Shown piece after piece: positions 11,481-22,848 of a stretch of 64,000 nucleotides of DNA (position 1 is its first letter; every line of letters begins with the position of its first letter). The DNA comes from Symsagittifera roscoffensis. Taxonomy: Eukaryota; Xenacoelomorpha; Acoela; Convolutidae. The translations under genes were made by a program, and so were the position numbers. The stretch covers positions 49,681,892-49,745,891 of the forward strand of contig NC_087069.1 in assembly GCF_963678635.1 (NCBI RefSeq), written 5' to 3'. The notes below the pieces were generated by a model. That model was given only the letters and a program-made list of their open reading frames with translations. It had not been told where the DNA came from and did no database searches.

Positions 11481-12035
11481 TATGTCCAACAGACACAGGA
11501 GTTGAGTTCAAGTTGTGTGGTTATTTGAGGTATAAAATTTTGTTTGGAAGTTTTTTGGCAACCATCTCAGCATCTTAAATAGATTCGTAGCTATAAAACG
11601 GTCAGTCTAAATTTTAATCAGCCTAGCTTAAGCTACAATGTTTAGTAAGTTATTGGCTCATTTTAGTGGGTTTCTAATGAATAATGGACTCTGTTTTTTT
11701 TTCAAAGAAATCTTAATTGTTCATTCAAATAGTATCTACGTTTAAAGTATTTTTTACCAGTTTTGATTTTTACTACTAGTCAGTTTATACATTTAAATTT
11801 CTAACTGAACGATAGAAATCCGATTATTAATAAACTTCTCAAAATTCGGATTGATGAGAAATTTGAAATTGTCGATCATTTAATGGGGTGCTGTTAGCTT
11901 ATTTCATTTAGTTGCTGACGTAACCATCATCCTAATTTAATGGCTCAATTTTTTTGAAGCTTTCAAATTTCACGTTTTTCATTATATTTCAAGAATTTTT
12001 TTAAAAAGAATTTAACTAAGAGTCGGTTTTTCTAA
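11283..12035 (+). repeat. Duplicated segment (11283-11480 and 11822-12035)
   Basis: The sequence beginning attaataaacttctcaaaat and continuing through ggagtgctgt, ctaatttaatgg and gaagctttcaa to aactaagagtcggtt is present twice, about 540 bp apart and highly similar. Between the copies lies the intron-derived segment 11488-11820. Confidence 0.75.
11488..11820 (+). repeat. Upstream copy of exon end plus intron start, splice donor destroyed
   Basis: This segment matches 13218-13558 over its whole length, starting with the last 12 bases of the AF10-like exon (agacacaggag) and running into the following intron (cagcatcttaaa, gtttagtaagttattgg, gggtttctaatgaataatgg, cattcaaatagtatctacg). At the exon-intron border the working copy has GGAG|GTGAGT while this copy has GGAG|TTGAGT (T at 11502), so the donor is lost. 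The rest of the exon is missing. Confidence 0.8.
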
Positions 12036-12039
12036 ATTG

Positions 12040-13175
12040 CATGCACTGGATTAAACGTTGGATGGCAGCAATTGATATACATAAGGACTATTGATAAAAA
12101 AATAACTAAGCAAAACCATGAATCTCATTTATGAATTGACTGATTTTGCTAGTGAAATTGTTCCAAAAGTTTTTTTTAAATTTGGAAAGTGCAGTTCTAT
12201 GCTGTCGGCCATTTTAGGGCTTTTTGTCGGCGTTAAAATACAGAAATCTGAAACCCAGTAGTATTGAGGATTTGACCATAGCAATTTAAAAAGAACTTTT
12301 TTGAGTTGATATTAATTTTATCGTCTAATTTTTGAAATAAAACTGTTCCCGTCTATTGTTACGGTTGCATACATTTCGTTGTTTTCTTATTTTTTTAGTA
12401 AAGCAATTTTCTTGTTCAATTATCTGTTAGAAGCGCCGGAGTTGTGTTGCACGCTAGTTTTAAGTAAACGCAATAAATTGATTGCTTTTGCTTCAATTTT
12501 TAGAGAATGTGATTTTTTTGTGCATCGAAATTCTACTGCAGCTTTTTAAAACATCCTACAGCCATGTCCGAAAAACTAAAAATCCTAAATCCGAAAAATT
12601 AAAAACCTAATGTCCGTAGGAAGGATCTCTTGAGCAGCCTGTTTTTAATTTCGTCAAGTTTTTGTCAACTCAAGCTCCTAGGTGATCAAGTGTGGTGTGA
12701 TTAAGAATTTGACTCGCTGTCGTGAAAAATTTTCTGTTTTTTTTTCGGTTTTAGACTAAATGACACGAAATGTGCGAGTGACACAAAAAATGATAATTTC
12801 GATTTTTTTAGTATCTAGTTTTTTTCTTTTTGAGTTGCTGGAATTATCATTGTGGTCTGAAGGTTAAGTGCTAATTGCACAGCAATCGGTAACCCCGTGT
12901 AAACTTGTTGATGTTTAATCAGGCAAAAAGAATGAAAAAAAGTTCTCGATTGCAAGTTTTGAGGGAAACACTCGAAATCGAAGGTTATCTGTTGACATTA
13001 TGCCTTACTTTTTTTTCTCCAATAGAGTATAGCGTGTCATCTTCCCATGACTGCGTAATTGATTTAAACGAAAAACGTGGAAAAATTTTGGTGTCCGTTT
13101 TTGTTGCGTGAAATGAGTATAATGAAGAGTATTCACCAAATTAATAATGTTTCAACAGTGTTATTTGTGCTTCAG
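12040..13175. other. Intron or intergenic DNA, no feature seen
   Basis: AT-rich sequence directly upstream of the first recognised AF10-like exon. It ends in an acceptable splice acceptor (ttatttgtgcttcag, 13161-13175). No earlier exon recognised. Confidence 0.5.
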
Positions 13176-13230
13176 AAATGCTGTCTCTGCCCTTCCAGAG
13201 AGGGGGCTCTGAAACCAACTGACACAGGAG
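13176..13230 (+). CDS. MLLT10: AF10/AF17 (MLLT10/Alhambra) homologue, exon for C2HC zinc knuckle
   Basis: A 55-nt internal exon. It is preceded by ...gtgcttcag and followed by the donor GTGAGT. The translation KCCLCPSREGALKPTDTGG matches the AF10/AF17 segment with consensus C-x2-C-P-x4-GALK-x-TD-x-GG. The two cysteines (CCLC) are the first half of the C2HC knuckle of the extended PHD finger. The HxxC half is on the next exon. The exon ends in phase 1 and, joined to 16684, completes a GGT glycine codon and then W-A-H. Proteins of this family sit in the nucleus, read histone H3 around K27 through this domain and partner with DOT1L through a C-terminal leucine zipper; these roles come from family knowledge, not from this window. 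PHF14 and BRPF/JADE are related but match less well. Confidence 0.9.
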
Positions 13231-13558
13231 GTGAGTTCAAGTTGTGCCGTTGTTTGAGATGTAAAACTTTTTTTGGAAGTTTTTTCGCAATCATCTCAGC
13301 ATCTTAAATTGATTCATAGCTAAAAATGGTGGTTATAAAAAGGTCAGTCTAAATTTTTGTCAGTTTAGCTTAAGGTATAATGTTTAGTAAGTTATTGGCC
13401 CAATTTAGTGGGTTTCTAATGAATAATGGACTCTGTTTTTTCAAAGAAATCTTAATTGTTCATTCAAATAGTATCTACGTTTAAAGTATTTTTACCATTT
13501 TTGATTTTTAGTACTAGTCAGTATATACATTTGAATTTCTAGCTGAACGATAAAAATG
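13218..13558 (+). repeat. Downstream copy of the duplicated exon-end/intron segment
   Basis: Partner of 11488-11820. It contains the last 13 bases of the AF10-like exon with an intact donor. The intron part is very similar to the upstream copy (about 85-90% by eye), with small indels such as an extra ggtggttataaaa near 13327. Confidence 0.8.
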
Positions 13559-13559
13559 C

Positions 13560-15470
13560 AATTAAATTTAAGAAGCTTCGGAAAAGCTTATTTTTTACCA
13601 ATTCACTCATTCTTTGTTCGCAAAAAAATCTAGGGGCTTCTTGTCAATTATAATGAAGAACCGCTTTCTTATCATATTTCAATGTGTGTTATCTTTTTTT
13701 CTACCTCTCAAAACGTGTCAAATCGGAGAAAATTTGCACCGTTTTTTTTACTGGTGCAACTTGTTGTTCGTGATTTTGTAGCTGTGAAAAAGCAGTTCTG
13801 TTTGATATATGGCGCCTTTCTTTCTGCTAAACGCAAATAAAAGTAGATTTTAGTCGGCTTTCAGAGAAATTTTTGTCTGTATAAATTGTTTTAGCGTTTT
13901 ACAAACATTTCCGCAATTTCAAGGCAATTGACAACTGACTACAGAACATGTCAATTTATTGAAATATATGGAAGCAGAAAAAAAAACAAGTTTCCGTTTT
14001 CCATGGATTATTAGATGTTAAAGCTAAAAGTAATTTATTTAGTTATCAGAGAACAGCCATAGAAACTAAGTAGTGTTTATATTGAAAAAGCGGCACATTT
14101 GAGCTAGACGACTGCTGTAAGCTTAACATATCATATGTTGGCGCAATGCTGGAAATAAAAAATGAAAAAATTTTGTCGCTATTTTGGTTTAGTACAATTA
14201 AAATAGTCTGCGTTGCTTTTTTTATTTTGCTATATTCTGCGGTGCATTTCGTGTTTTTTGGTGGTTTCTAATACCGCCGAAATATAAACCAGCTACCATA
14301 TAAACTAGCAGAAAATATGAAACTGTTATATAATTATTATGCAATAATTCTAACAGTTATAAAGTCAGGCAAATTTCGCTCATATGACGTAACTTTCGTC
14401 TGGGTTGTATACTATTTTTTCGTAAATTGCCAGGTTTTTATACTCTGCGCATGTTCGGTTGGTTTTTTAATTCGGCTGGTTTATTTACTCTACTTTTTTC
14501 GGTAGGATTAACTAAGTAGAGAAATGAATATACAGAAAGATGGAAAAAGAGAAATAGTCCCCGAATTGAGGGGTAAAGATGAAATAGTATGTCACGTGTT
14601 TGTTGCTCAAAGGTGTAAATTTAGGAACCCAATCATCCTACCTTTACTTTTAGAAGATTAAAAAAATAGAGGAATTGAGAACAATTTTTGAACTGCTCCA
14701 AAGGCGTACTGAAAAGCAGCTATACTCTTTTAGAGATACGGAAATATGACTTTTTTCAAACCCGTTGGACCGGGCTAAAATTTAGCAGACGAGTTATATT
14801 CAATTAAAGAAATCAGACTGTTTCAAGCATAGTCTTTAATTGCGCGCTTTGAAAGTTTTTGTTATTCAAGTTTTTGAAAACAAATTTTCTAATTTTCAAC
14901 TACTCGTTTAAAAAACTCAAAAGTTAAATTAATTTTAATCTTTCAAAGAGCTGAACGTGCTAGCTTTTCGTAGACAGTTTTTGTGCAGTTTTCCGTTTTT
15001 AGAACGAAACTATGGCGTGATTTTCTAGTGTAAAGCGAGTAAATGTTTTAAGAGTCGTTGTCTTTAAGAATCTTAAATGGCAAAATTACAAAATGGCATA
15101 AAAAAGAAAAATTTCCCAAATGGCGTAAGTTTCATGCAACAGTTGCATTTAAAAAATCGAAATAAACTTTTCGTGATGTGCGAACATGGTCAAGTTGTCT
15201 TTTCAAATGCTGATTGATATTTATCTTGAAAAAATTGTAGAGTTTTTATTAAAAGCAAAAAGCATAAGCTTGTGGTTATTGATAAGCTTTTTGTGGTCAA
15301 CTATCGCCTACCATTTGTTTGGAAGCTATCAATTCCAAATTTTTTTCACATATTTTCGTTCCTGACAAATTGTTAGAATTCGAGATCGTTAGAAACCGTT
15401 TGAATTACAATGAATTATGTCATATGGGAAAAGTTTCCTAATTATGCCATTTGGGATTTATGTTATTTTG
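13560..15470. other. Intron, no internal feature recognised
   Basis: AT-rich intron sequence of the AF10-like gene. Short ORFs such as 14317-14505 are chance frames. I see no exon-like interval with good borders. Confidence 0.5.
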
Positions 15471-15479
15471 GGAAGTTGC

Positions 15480-15830
15480 CTTGTATAAGTTCAGGAAAAG
15501 TCTTAAAGTTCGTTCAGGCACAAGTTTACTATTTTCGCAGCCTGAGCTTCGATTTCTTTTGAAGCTTAGGTCATTTCCTTTGTTAAAAGGAAGGCAAACT
15601 TCACTATCAAACAGCCAAGTTAAAAGGTCACGAAAAACGTGATCGACCGACCTCTAGTTTTTCGAAGTTGGATTTTAATTTCAGATTTCTCGGCGAATAA
15701 TTTTTTTTTTACAATTGATCCAGTTTTCTCAATTTGGTTTTTTTAAAGAAAAAGTTCCAATCATGAATGTTATTGAAATTCAAAGAGCTTTAAGGGAATC
15801 AAACCTGGAATATATAGTTTTTTCTAGTCA
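15480..15830 (+). repeat. Copy 2 of dispersed hairpin repeat family
   Basis: Contains the family core: ggaaggcaaacttcactatc, aaacagc, then a perfect hairpin TCACG-AAAAA-CGTGA (15628-15642), then attgatccagttttctcaa and caaagagctttaaggg. The 3' hairpin part is missing or diverged. It lies inside the intron between the first and second AF10-like exons. Confidence 0.7.
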
Positions 15831-15939
15831 ACAACTAGTTTGACAAAATCAGTTGAATCACTTGCTGATTATGCAACTGACTGACATGCTCATTTTCTTG
15901 AAAACTCAAATTTAACAACTGATTTGGTTTGTGCTGTAG

Positions 15940-16385
15940 ACAGTTTTCATTATAGTTGCAAGTGCAAGTGTTGTTCATTCTAAGTTCAGGGGGACTTGAA
16001 AGATTTTTAAAAAAATCGTAGAATCTTTTTTTTTCGTTTCAGTTGATGTCTGCTCGAAGATTGTCGGCTTAGTTCCCACATCACTAATTTTTTTCACTGC
16101 AAGCAATTTTTTTAGCGTTGATATGTGCAAGTTCTGTTCATTCTAGTTTCATTGGAACTTGAAAAATTTTTTTAAAAAGTTTTGGTTCAGTTGGTTTCAG
16201 ATCAAAGGTTGTTGGCTTAGTTGCCACATCACTGTTTTTTTGCAGGAAACAATTTTCATTGTAGTTGCAAGTTGAAGTGTTTTCAATTTGTCTAAGGTGT
16301 TTTCTATTTAGACTAAATTTTTTATAAGATCATTTTTTTAGGCTCAACTTGTCTGCTCAAAGATTGTCGGCTTTATTTCTTTTCG
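15940..16385 (+). repeat. Tandem repeat, three units of about 150 bp
   Basis: Three successive units share the order: ttttcattatagttgcaagt, gttcattcta, acttgaaa-att, then tcagttg-tgtctgctc-aagattgt-ggcttagtt-ccacatcac. The ggcttagtt or ggcttta anchors fall near 16066, 16213 and 16367, giving periods near 147 and 154 bp. Diverged, intronic. Confidence 0.65.
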
Positions 16386-16683
16386 TAAAGTTTGTTCCGT
16401 TGTTGCTGATTTAAAGTTTAAGTGTCTGGAATGTTTGCCTGAAATGAACTTCTATCGAGACATATGAATGATTCTATGACTTCATTATCATTTTTTATAT
16501 TCTCATAAGATTATATTCTTATTTTTTCCATTTTTTGTCTCTTTTCATGTTTGTGTTGTATCGTGTGTTAATGTTTTTGCCTTATGTTTTATCTCTTTTT
16601 TTCTAAGCAAATCTCTTGTGTTTCTTTGGTTTAATTTCAGATTTCCCGGCGTTCATAAAGTAAACAATTTGTTTATTTTCCAG

Positions 16684-16842
16684 GTTGGGCCCACGTAGTC
16701 TGTGCCCTGTACATACAAGAAGTCAGTTTTGGAGATATGGCTGCTCTGGAGCCAATCATAGTAACAAATGTCCCAAAAGAAAGATTCAAGCAGACGTGTT
16801 CGATATGCACAGAGAGACAACAGAATCATTTAGCAGGCCAAG
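16684..16842 (+). CDS. MLLT10: AF10/AF17 homologue, exon for knuckle second half and start of PHD
   Basis: A 159-nt exon (phase 1 in, phase 1 out) with acceptor ...attttccag and donor AG|GTGCGG. It encodes the family signature WAHVVCALYIQEVSFGD, then an EPI motif, a VPKERFKQTC segment and CSIC. The H and C of WAHVVC complete the C2HC zinc knuckle. CSIC supplies the first two ligands of the atypical C4HC2H PHD finger. The usual family motif reads CALYIPEV, so Pro is replaced by Gln here. Joining to the next exon restores a glycine codon followed by A-C-M. All zinc ligands expected in this interval are present. Confidence 0.92.
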
Positions 16843-16924
16843 GTGCGGTGATATGTTATAATAGGTGGTTTATAGTTGGTTAGTTAAAGGAAACACTTTT
16901 AAAAAGTGTCACGATTTTTTCTTA

Positions 16925-17292
16925 CGTTTTCAGGAATCGATGAACATAGCTAAGACTTTTGTATAGGTCGCGTTTTTTTTGTTCTTTGCGAACTGTTTTA
17001 AAATTTGCTCAGGCTTCTGCGCTGAATGACTATTTGTTTCTAGTTATGTCCTGTTCATTTTTTTGTTGAAAGGAAGGCAAATTTCACTATCGAACAGCAA
17101 AAGAGTAAAAGCCACGAAAAATAAGATCGATGGAATTTAAAATGGAATTTAATTTTCACTTTTACTTATTGATTGTTTTCTCAAATTGGTTCAATTGTCT
17201 CAAAAAGTGTCAATCCTAGAAATCAATTTTTTTTTCGTTTGCTTGCGTTCATTGGTTCTTTTTCAAATGTCTGTTGGCTATGTTTATAATAC
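16925..17292 (+). repeat. Copy 3 of dispersed hairpin repeat family
   Basis: It begins with a gaatcgatgaacatagctaa string like the 5' part of other copies. It contains ggaaggcaaatttcactatc, a decayed internal hairpin (gccacgaaaaataagatcg), ttctcaaattggttcaattg and a 3' part ending ...ctgttggctatgttt in which the stem is no longer complementary. It lies in the intron between exons 16842 and 17693. Confidence 0.65.
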
Positions 17293-17692
17293 CAAATCAA
17301 GTAGGCAAATACAAGCGCTCACTGAATGCTAAATAATGTTTTAAGTCTGGGATATATGACGCAAGGCTTTTTGGCAAATTTCTGTGTTAAGACTTCACAA
17401 AAATAGTTTAATCGACCTAAGAAAAAATGTAACAGATTTTTGAGGGAAAATTTTAGAGCCGGAACTGTGTATTTGTATGATCTGGGAAAAAGATAATATC
17501 GCATTTTTTTATTAGAGTAAATGGTTTCTTCGAGCAAAAGAGTGGTTCAGGCCTCTTCGTCGAATCATGTTAATTTTAAAGTTTTAAAGAAATGACTCAT
17601 TTTGGGCCTGTATTTCAAAAAGTACAGGTATTGTAAAATACAAATGATTGTACCATTTTATTAAACCACCTATTGTAACATTTCACCCATAG

Positions 17693-17897
17693 GTGCGTGC
17701 ATGTCATGTGCCAAAGTGGGATGTAAATCTGCATTTCACGTGACCTGTGCCCAGGAAAAAGGCTTCTATTCGAGGAGTTTGTAAACAACAACAACAACAG
17801 TCTGTCTCCAGGAAATGCCAACGGAGAAAAAAATGAGAGTAACAGTAGCTCTAATGTCGCGTACAGAGGATATTGCGCTGTTCATATTACGAAGCTG
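17693..17897 (+). CDS. MLLT10: AF10/AF17 homologue, PHD second half, with one-base frame break
   Basis: A 205-nt exon with acceptor ...tttcacccatag and donor CTG|GTGAGT. The first part encodes GACMSCAKVGCKSAFHVTC followed by AQ, matching AF10 PHD ligands (CxxC, FH, C). At the A run 17756-17760 the frame breaks. Staying in frame gives a stop at 17782. The frame that lacks one base from there reads LLFEEFVNNNNNS... and ends GYCAVHITKL, matching the family's GLLCEEE...GYCKYHFSKL. One missing base in the A5 run would explain it. The last ligand pair (CAVH) is intact. A poly-Asn and Ser-rich insert of about 30 residues separates EEF from the CxxH motif and is longer than in vertebrate AF10. The exon ends in phase 0. 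A homopolymer assembly error is the simplest cause; a pseudogene or paralogue is the alternative. Confidence 0.85.
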
Positions 17898-18319
17898 GTG
17901 AGTTTTTAACATTTTCTGTTAACTAATTTTAAAAAAACGTCTCAGTTTTCAATGCAATTTAAGTTATCATTATTTAATTCGTGTAATTGGTTGTGAATGT
18001 TTTATTGTAATTGCTTGCTTTTGTTGCATTATTAGAATATCTGATGTTGATTCATTTGATTGTGTGTTTTTATATAAATAATTAGTTTTCAGGACAATCT
18101 GGTTATTTTAAAATTTTCTAAAGTTCCTGAAAAAGAAAACAAGTCTAATTTCACTCGCGAGAGCAACTAGACTTTTTCCCGTAAACAACGTTTCCTACAA
18201 ATTTCTCTCAATTACACTTTAGTTTCTTACACTTCAATTCATGCTGACATGCTCAATGTTTTTAAAATTCAAATAAAACGACTTCTTAGTTCAGTTGCGG
18301 TAGTACTTAGTTTTTGTTT

Positions 18320-18790
18320 TTAAGAGTAATGAACGTAGTGAAGACTCTTATATAGGTCTTGCTGATTTGTGTTTGTTTTTTTTTCAATAAAAAGTTAAAA
18401 TTTGTTCACGCTGATATTGATGCACTTAGGTATATCTGATCTTTTTAAATTCAATTGAAATTCATCTGCTGAAAATTACGTAACTAGCACTCTCCAATTA
18501 CGAACGTGAAAATGGCGCAAAAAAATGTGAACGATTTTTAGTTTCGAAAGTGGAATTAACTTTTTAGATTTTCAGAGGAATAAAAACTTAACCTATTGAT
18601 CCAGTTGTCCCAAGTTGGATTAGTGTTATCAGAAAAATGGCAATCATAAAATGTTCTTGAATTTCAAAGAGCTTAAAGGGCATCTATTTTTTCTTTGAAC
18701 TTCGAAAGTTAGATTTTTTCATTAAAGCTTTTTTTTTTATTTACTTGCTTTCATTACTCTTTTCCAATCTTCGATTGGCAATGTTCAATA
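18320..18790 (+). repeat. Copy 4 of dispersed hairpin repeat family
   Basis: A near-complete copy: 5' string gagtaatgaacgtagtgaag, then aatttgttcacgctga, aacgatttttagtttcgaaa, ttgatccagttgtcccaagt, tttcaaagagcttaaagggc and tttacttgctttcattactc. It ends in the perfect hairpin CCAATC-TTC-GATTGG (18764-18778). Its 3' part is also the left end of the large tandem duplication that follows. Confidence 0.7.
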
Positions 18791-20160
18791 ATATATAAAT
18801 TGAAACAATGCTGATTTTTTTTGGATTTGTGGTTTTCGTCCTAATTTCTGTCGTCTGATTCTCAGTTATTTTTTCTCAATGCAATTTATTATCTGTGCGT
18901 TTTTCAAACAGTTTCTTTCCAAAGCTCAAGTTTTTTTTCGATTCGAATAGTTCCTGCGTGATTCGAGCAGTTCCTGTTTGATTAAAACAGATTTTATGAA
19001 AATGTATGGGATTTGCTTTTTTAACTTTTTTTAGACGATTTGAACTCTTTTTCTCGCAAATTTTTTAGTTTTTCTCAAAATCACCGTTCCGTACCGACCT
19101 AGAAAAAGTGGTTCCAATAAAAAGAAATCCCACTGCCCTGTCTGCCTGCACAGTCCTTTAGGCTTTTTCTACCTCACCATTGTTTCTACAGCTGTTGAAA
19201 AATTACAAAACAAAACATGTTAAATCCTAATATGAAAAGTGTAACAAGTTTACAAAAAACTTCAGTTATTGGAGTTTTTTTTATAATAATCGGCAAAACG
19301 TACCTCTAACTGTATATCTCAAGTTCCTGTAAGTTTGTGATTGAATGCGAACTAATGAAATTTTGTTAGCTCAATATTGGATTTTTGCGATAAAAGGCTA
19401 ATTTTAAGCGAACCGACTTCGAGTGTATTTCGACTACTGTTTTTTTTTTTTAGTTTTCTCAAAACTATCCTACCGATTTTAGAAAAAGTGGTTCCAATAG
19501 AAAGAAATCACACTACCCTGTCTGCCTGCACAGTCCCTTAGTCTCCTTCCACCTGCCCTATTTTCTACAGCTCTCGAAAAATTATGTGGGAGGTATTTCA
19601 AAACCAATTTTTGTTTTCATTTTCTCGAAAACGTTCGACTCATTTCTAAGATTTTGAGTTCAATTGACGTTGCAGGTTACGAAAATGTGTCTTTTTTTTA
19701 ATTGTCTTGAGATTAGCTCAACCAAATCAGAGATTTTAGGTTCTATCGAAAGCACAGGTTCTGTGAAATTCGATAGATTTTTTTTACACAAGTTATGGCC
19801 CACGGCAAAGTCTAATATGTAATTTTTTTGCCGATTCGAAGTTTTTTTTGAGGTTTTTCAAAATAACTTTACTAAACTTCAGGTTTATGTTTAAATCGGA
19901 TGTGGAAAGCTCCATGCACAAGGCGATAACCCTAAATTTTGAACTTTGAACGTGGTTTTGTAACTTTCACCTTGCTCGAAATCTACCCTGCTAGTTCTCA
20001 GATTATTGGTTCAATTGAAAAATATTTTGTGGCTTTCTTTGGAGCATCAGCTGAAGCACACCATTTTATGTAAAAGAAAGGCTATAGCACTCGGGAAAAT
20101 CTTATTTAATTTTTTTTCCGAACTTAAGATCTAGTAAAAAAATAACCTCAGCTTTTTCAA
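18725..20160 (+). repeat. Unit 0 (partial, diverged) of the 18.7-26.6 kb stepped tandem duplication
   Basis: About 1.4 kb that recurs as the left part of units 1 and 2. It contains two internal copies of a roughly 110-bp motif (gaaaaagtggttccaata, then ccctgtctgcctgcacagtc) at about 19100 and 19480. It ends where aacttaagatctag meets the start of unit 1. Less similar to the other units than they are to each other. Confidence 0.75.
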
Positions 20161-22848
20161 CAAAGCTTTTTTTTTATTTACTTGCTTTCATTACTCTTTT
20201 CCAATCTTCGATTGAAATTAACTCAACCAAATCAGAGATTTTAGGTTCTATCGAAATCACAGGTTCTGTGAAATTCCCTGGCATATTTTCAATGATATAG
20301 AAATGGAAACAATGCTGATTTTTTGGATTTGTGGTTTCCGTCCCAATTTCTGTCGTCTGATTCTCAGTTATTTTTTCTCAATGCAATTTATTATCTGTGC
20401 GTTTTTCAAACAGTTTCTTTGCAAAGCTGAAGTTTTTTTTTTTAATTTTTGATTCGAACAGCTCCTGCTTTATTCGAACAGTTCCTGTTTCATTAAAACA
20501 GATTTCTTGAAAATGTATGGGATTTGCTTTTTTAACATTTTTAGACGATTTGAACTCTTTTTCTCGCAAATTCTTTAGTTTTTCGCAAAATCTACGTTCC
20601 GTACCGAACTAGAAAAAGTGGTTCCAATAAAAAGAAATCCCACTGCCCTGTCTGCCTGCACAGTCCTTTAGTCTTTTTCTACCTCACCATTTTTTCTACA
20701 GTCTTTGAAAAATTACAATAAAAACAAAACATGTTAAATCCTAATATGAAAAGTGTAACAAGTTTACAAAAAACTTCAGTTATTGGAGTTTTTTTATATA
20801 ATAATCGGCAAAACGTACCTCTAACTGTATATCTCAAGTTCCTGTAAGTTTGTGATTGAATGCGAACTAATGAAATTTTTGTTAGCTCAATATTAGATTA
20901 TTGCGATAAAAGGCTAATTTTAAGCGAACCGACTTCGAGTGTATTTCGACTACTGTTTTTTTTTTAGTTTTATCAAAAATATCCTACCGATTTTAGAAAA
21001 AGTGGTTCCAATAGAAAGAAATCACACTACCCTGTCTGCCTGCACAGTCCTTTAGTCTCGTTCCACCTGCCCTGTTTTCTACGGCTCTCGAAAAATTATG
21101 TGGGAGGTATTTCAAAACCAATTTTTTTTTTTCATTTTCTCGAAAACATTCGACCCATTTCTAAGATTTTGAGTTCAATTGACATTGCAGGTTACGAAAA
21201 TGTGTCTTTTTTTAATTGTCTTGAAATTAGCTCAACCAAATCAGAGATTTTAGGTTCTATCGAAAGCACAGGTTCTGTGAAATTCGATAGATTTTTTTTA
21301 CTCAAGTTATGGCCCACGGCAAAGTCTAATATGGAATTTTTTTGCCGTTTCGAAGTTTTTTTTTGAGGTTTTTCAAAATAACTTTACTAAACCTCAGGTT
21401 TATGTTTCAATCGGATGTGGAAAGCTCCATGCACAAGGCGATAACCCTAAATTTCGAACTTTGACCGTGATTTTTTAAATTTTGACTTTGCTCGAAATCT
21501 ACCCTGCTAGTTCTCAGATTATTGGTTCAATTGAAAAATATTTTGTGGCTTTCTTTGGCGCATCAGCTGAAGGACACCATTTTTTGTAAAAGAAAGGCTA
21601 TAGCACTCGGGAAAATCCTATTTAAATATTTTTCCGACCTTTAGATCTATCAAGAAAATAACCTACCAAATATGAGATTAAGGATTTGGTGAATCCAATT
21701 AACCGTTTTGAACATTTTTCCCTCAGAAACACCGAATTCCTTTTCGAAAGAAAAGAACGTTTTTTCCTTGGAAACTTCCGTTTTTGGAATTTTAGTCGTT
21801 TTCCAAATTTTGCAAATGTTTTAACTCTATTCGAAAACTGCCCTGAGAAATCTGAGATTTAGATTTCAATCGAAAAGCAGATTTTGTGAATCTTCCTGGT
21901 ATAATCGGCTTTGCAGTCACAGTTTGGATAAAAAGAACATGTTGCGTGAAAGTTCCACTACCCTGTTCAATTTCATTTCGTTTTCATTTGTAGGAAAGGG
22001 TGCCCCTCCCTTTGATAGAGTGCTAAGTCTCCCGATTAGGGGTGATCTCGGGTGAAAGGATTTTGAGCACGAGAGCTTCCAGTCTCTCTTCCCCGTACAA
22101 GCATCTGAAGACTGTATGACCACGCTTGCTTCTCGAAGCAATGGTTTCGCAAGCTTTTCAGCACTGGTTAAATCCTTGGATACTTCGGGCACTGATGAAT
22201 GGTCGGGTATTTTTCTTCCTCTGCAATTGTGCCGTACATAATCACTTAATCATCGGCATATGCAAGGTGACCGATCTCTGAGCCTCTTTTTACACGTTTC
22301 TTGCACACTTCGTCAAACACTAAATTGAAGAGAGTGGGGCCGATTAGACATCTTTGTCTCACCCCTCTTCAAAGCACGAACTTCTTCTGCTTGTCTAAAA
22401 CACCTTCAGCCTGCTCATCCAGCTGCCAAATGATGCGACTCAGAGGGTTGCCCACTTTTCAACTTATTAGGGCTGTGAACAGTGCTGACCTGTCCACCGA
22501 ATCAAAGGCCTTTACAAGAGCTATAAAGACCAGTATCAGTTTTTTTTCGTAAGAAAGCGTAACAGTTTTCTCCCCTAAACTCGCGGCTAACCACTTATTT
22601 TCAGTTGAAAATCACATAAGGTTGATCTAAAAATATAAAACATGTACCTCCAGCTTTAGCTGGCCCCTATTTTCAACTATACTTACACTATCGCATTTGC
22701 GAAGCGTTGTGTATTAGTACCAACTTTCTTTTTTTTAAAGCTAACTCGCTAATAAAAGGTTTCATTTATTTGGTGGCACTTTTGCTATAATCACGATCTT
22801 AAGCATTGGAAAATCCCAAGCATCTGTTCTGTGCTTTACTTGTGGCTA
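20161..22848 (+). repeat. Unit 1 of the tandem duplication (about 2.7 kb)
   Basis: Starts with ctttttcaacaaagc and ends with ctttacttgtggct, then abuts unit 2. It is nearly identical to unit 2 wherever they align; the few differences seen include 21735 and 21770. It lacks 1,015 bp that unit 2 carries between two copies of cctctgca. It includes two copies of the 110-bp motif (about 20600 and 20985) and a minus-strand LINE fragment. Confidence 0.85.
21917..22560 (-). pseudogene. LINE (non-LTR) reverse transcriptase fragment, internally deleted
   Basis: Read on the minus strand from about 22560 down, the translation shows reverse-transcriptase blocks in order: KAFDSVDR (motif A, near 22500), RGVRQRCLIGPTLFNLVFD (motif B, near 22345) and LAYADD (catalytic motif C, near 22255). 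The YADD is followed directly by a stop codon, and other stops interrupt the upstream part. Just after motif C the sequence jumps to the 3' region of the element (frame 22192-21917, containing TGKRDWKLSCSKSFHPRSP), because 1,015 bp present in unit 2 are missing. The protein would copy element RNA at a nicked target; this copy cannot. Exact clade (CR1/Jockey/L2-like) not resolved. Confidence 0.8.

Noticed and set aside
10786-16385. CRISPR-like regular spacing in the tandem repeats.
   Set aside because: Units are diverged and unequal and the context is a eukaryotic intron; no direct repeat/spacer structure.
17693-17897. An Arg stands where AF10 has the first Cys of its YCGYC motif, suggesting a lost zinc ligand.
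   Set aside because: In the C4HC2H atypical PHD the last ligand pair is CxxH (here CAVH), which is intact. The first Cys of that motif is not the expected ligand.
20378-20569. Identical minus-strand ORF repeated at 23094-23294 and the plus-strand ORFs at 21100 and 23825.
   Set aside because: They are identical only because the DNA is duplicated; composition is non-coding.
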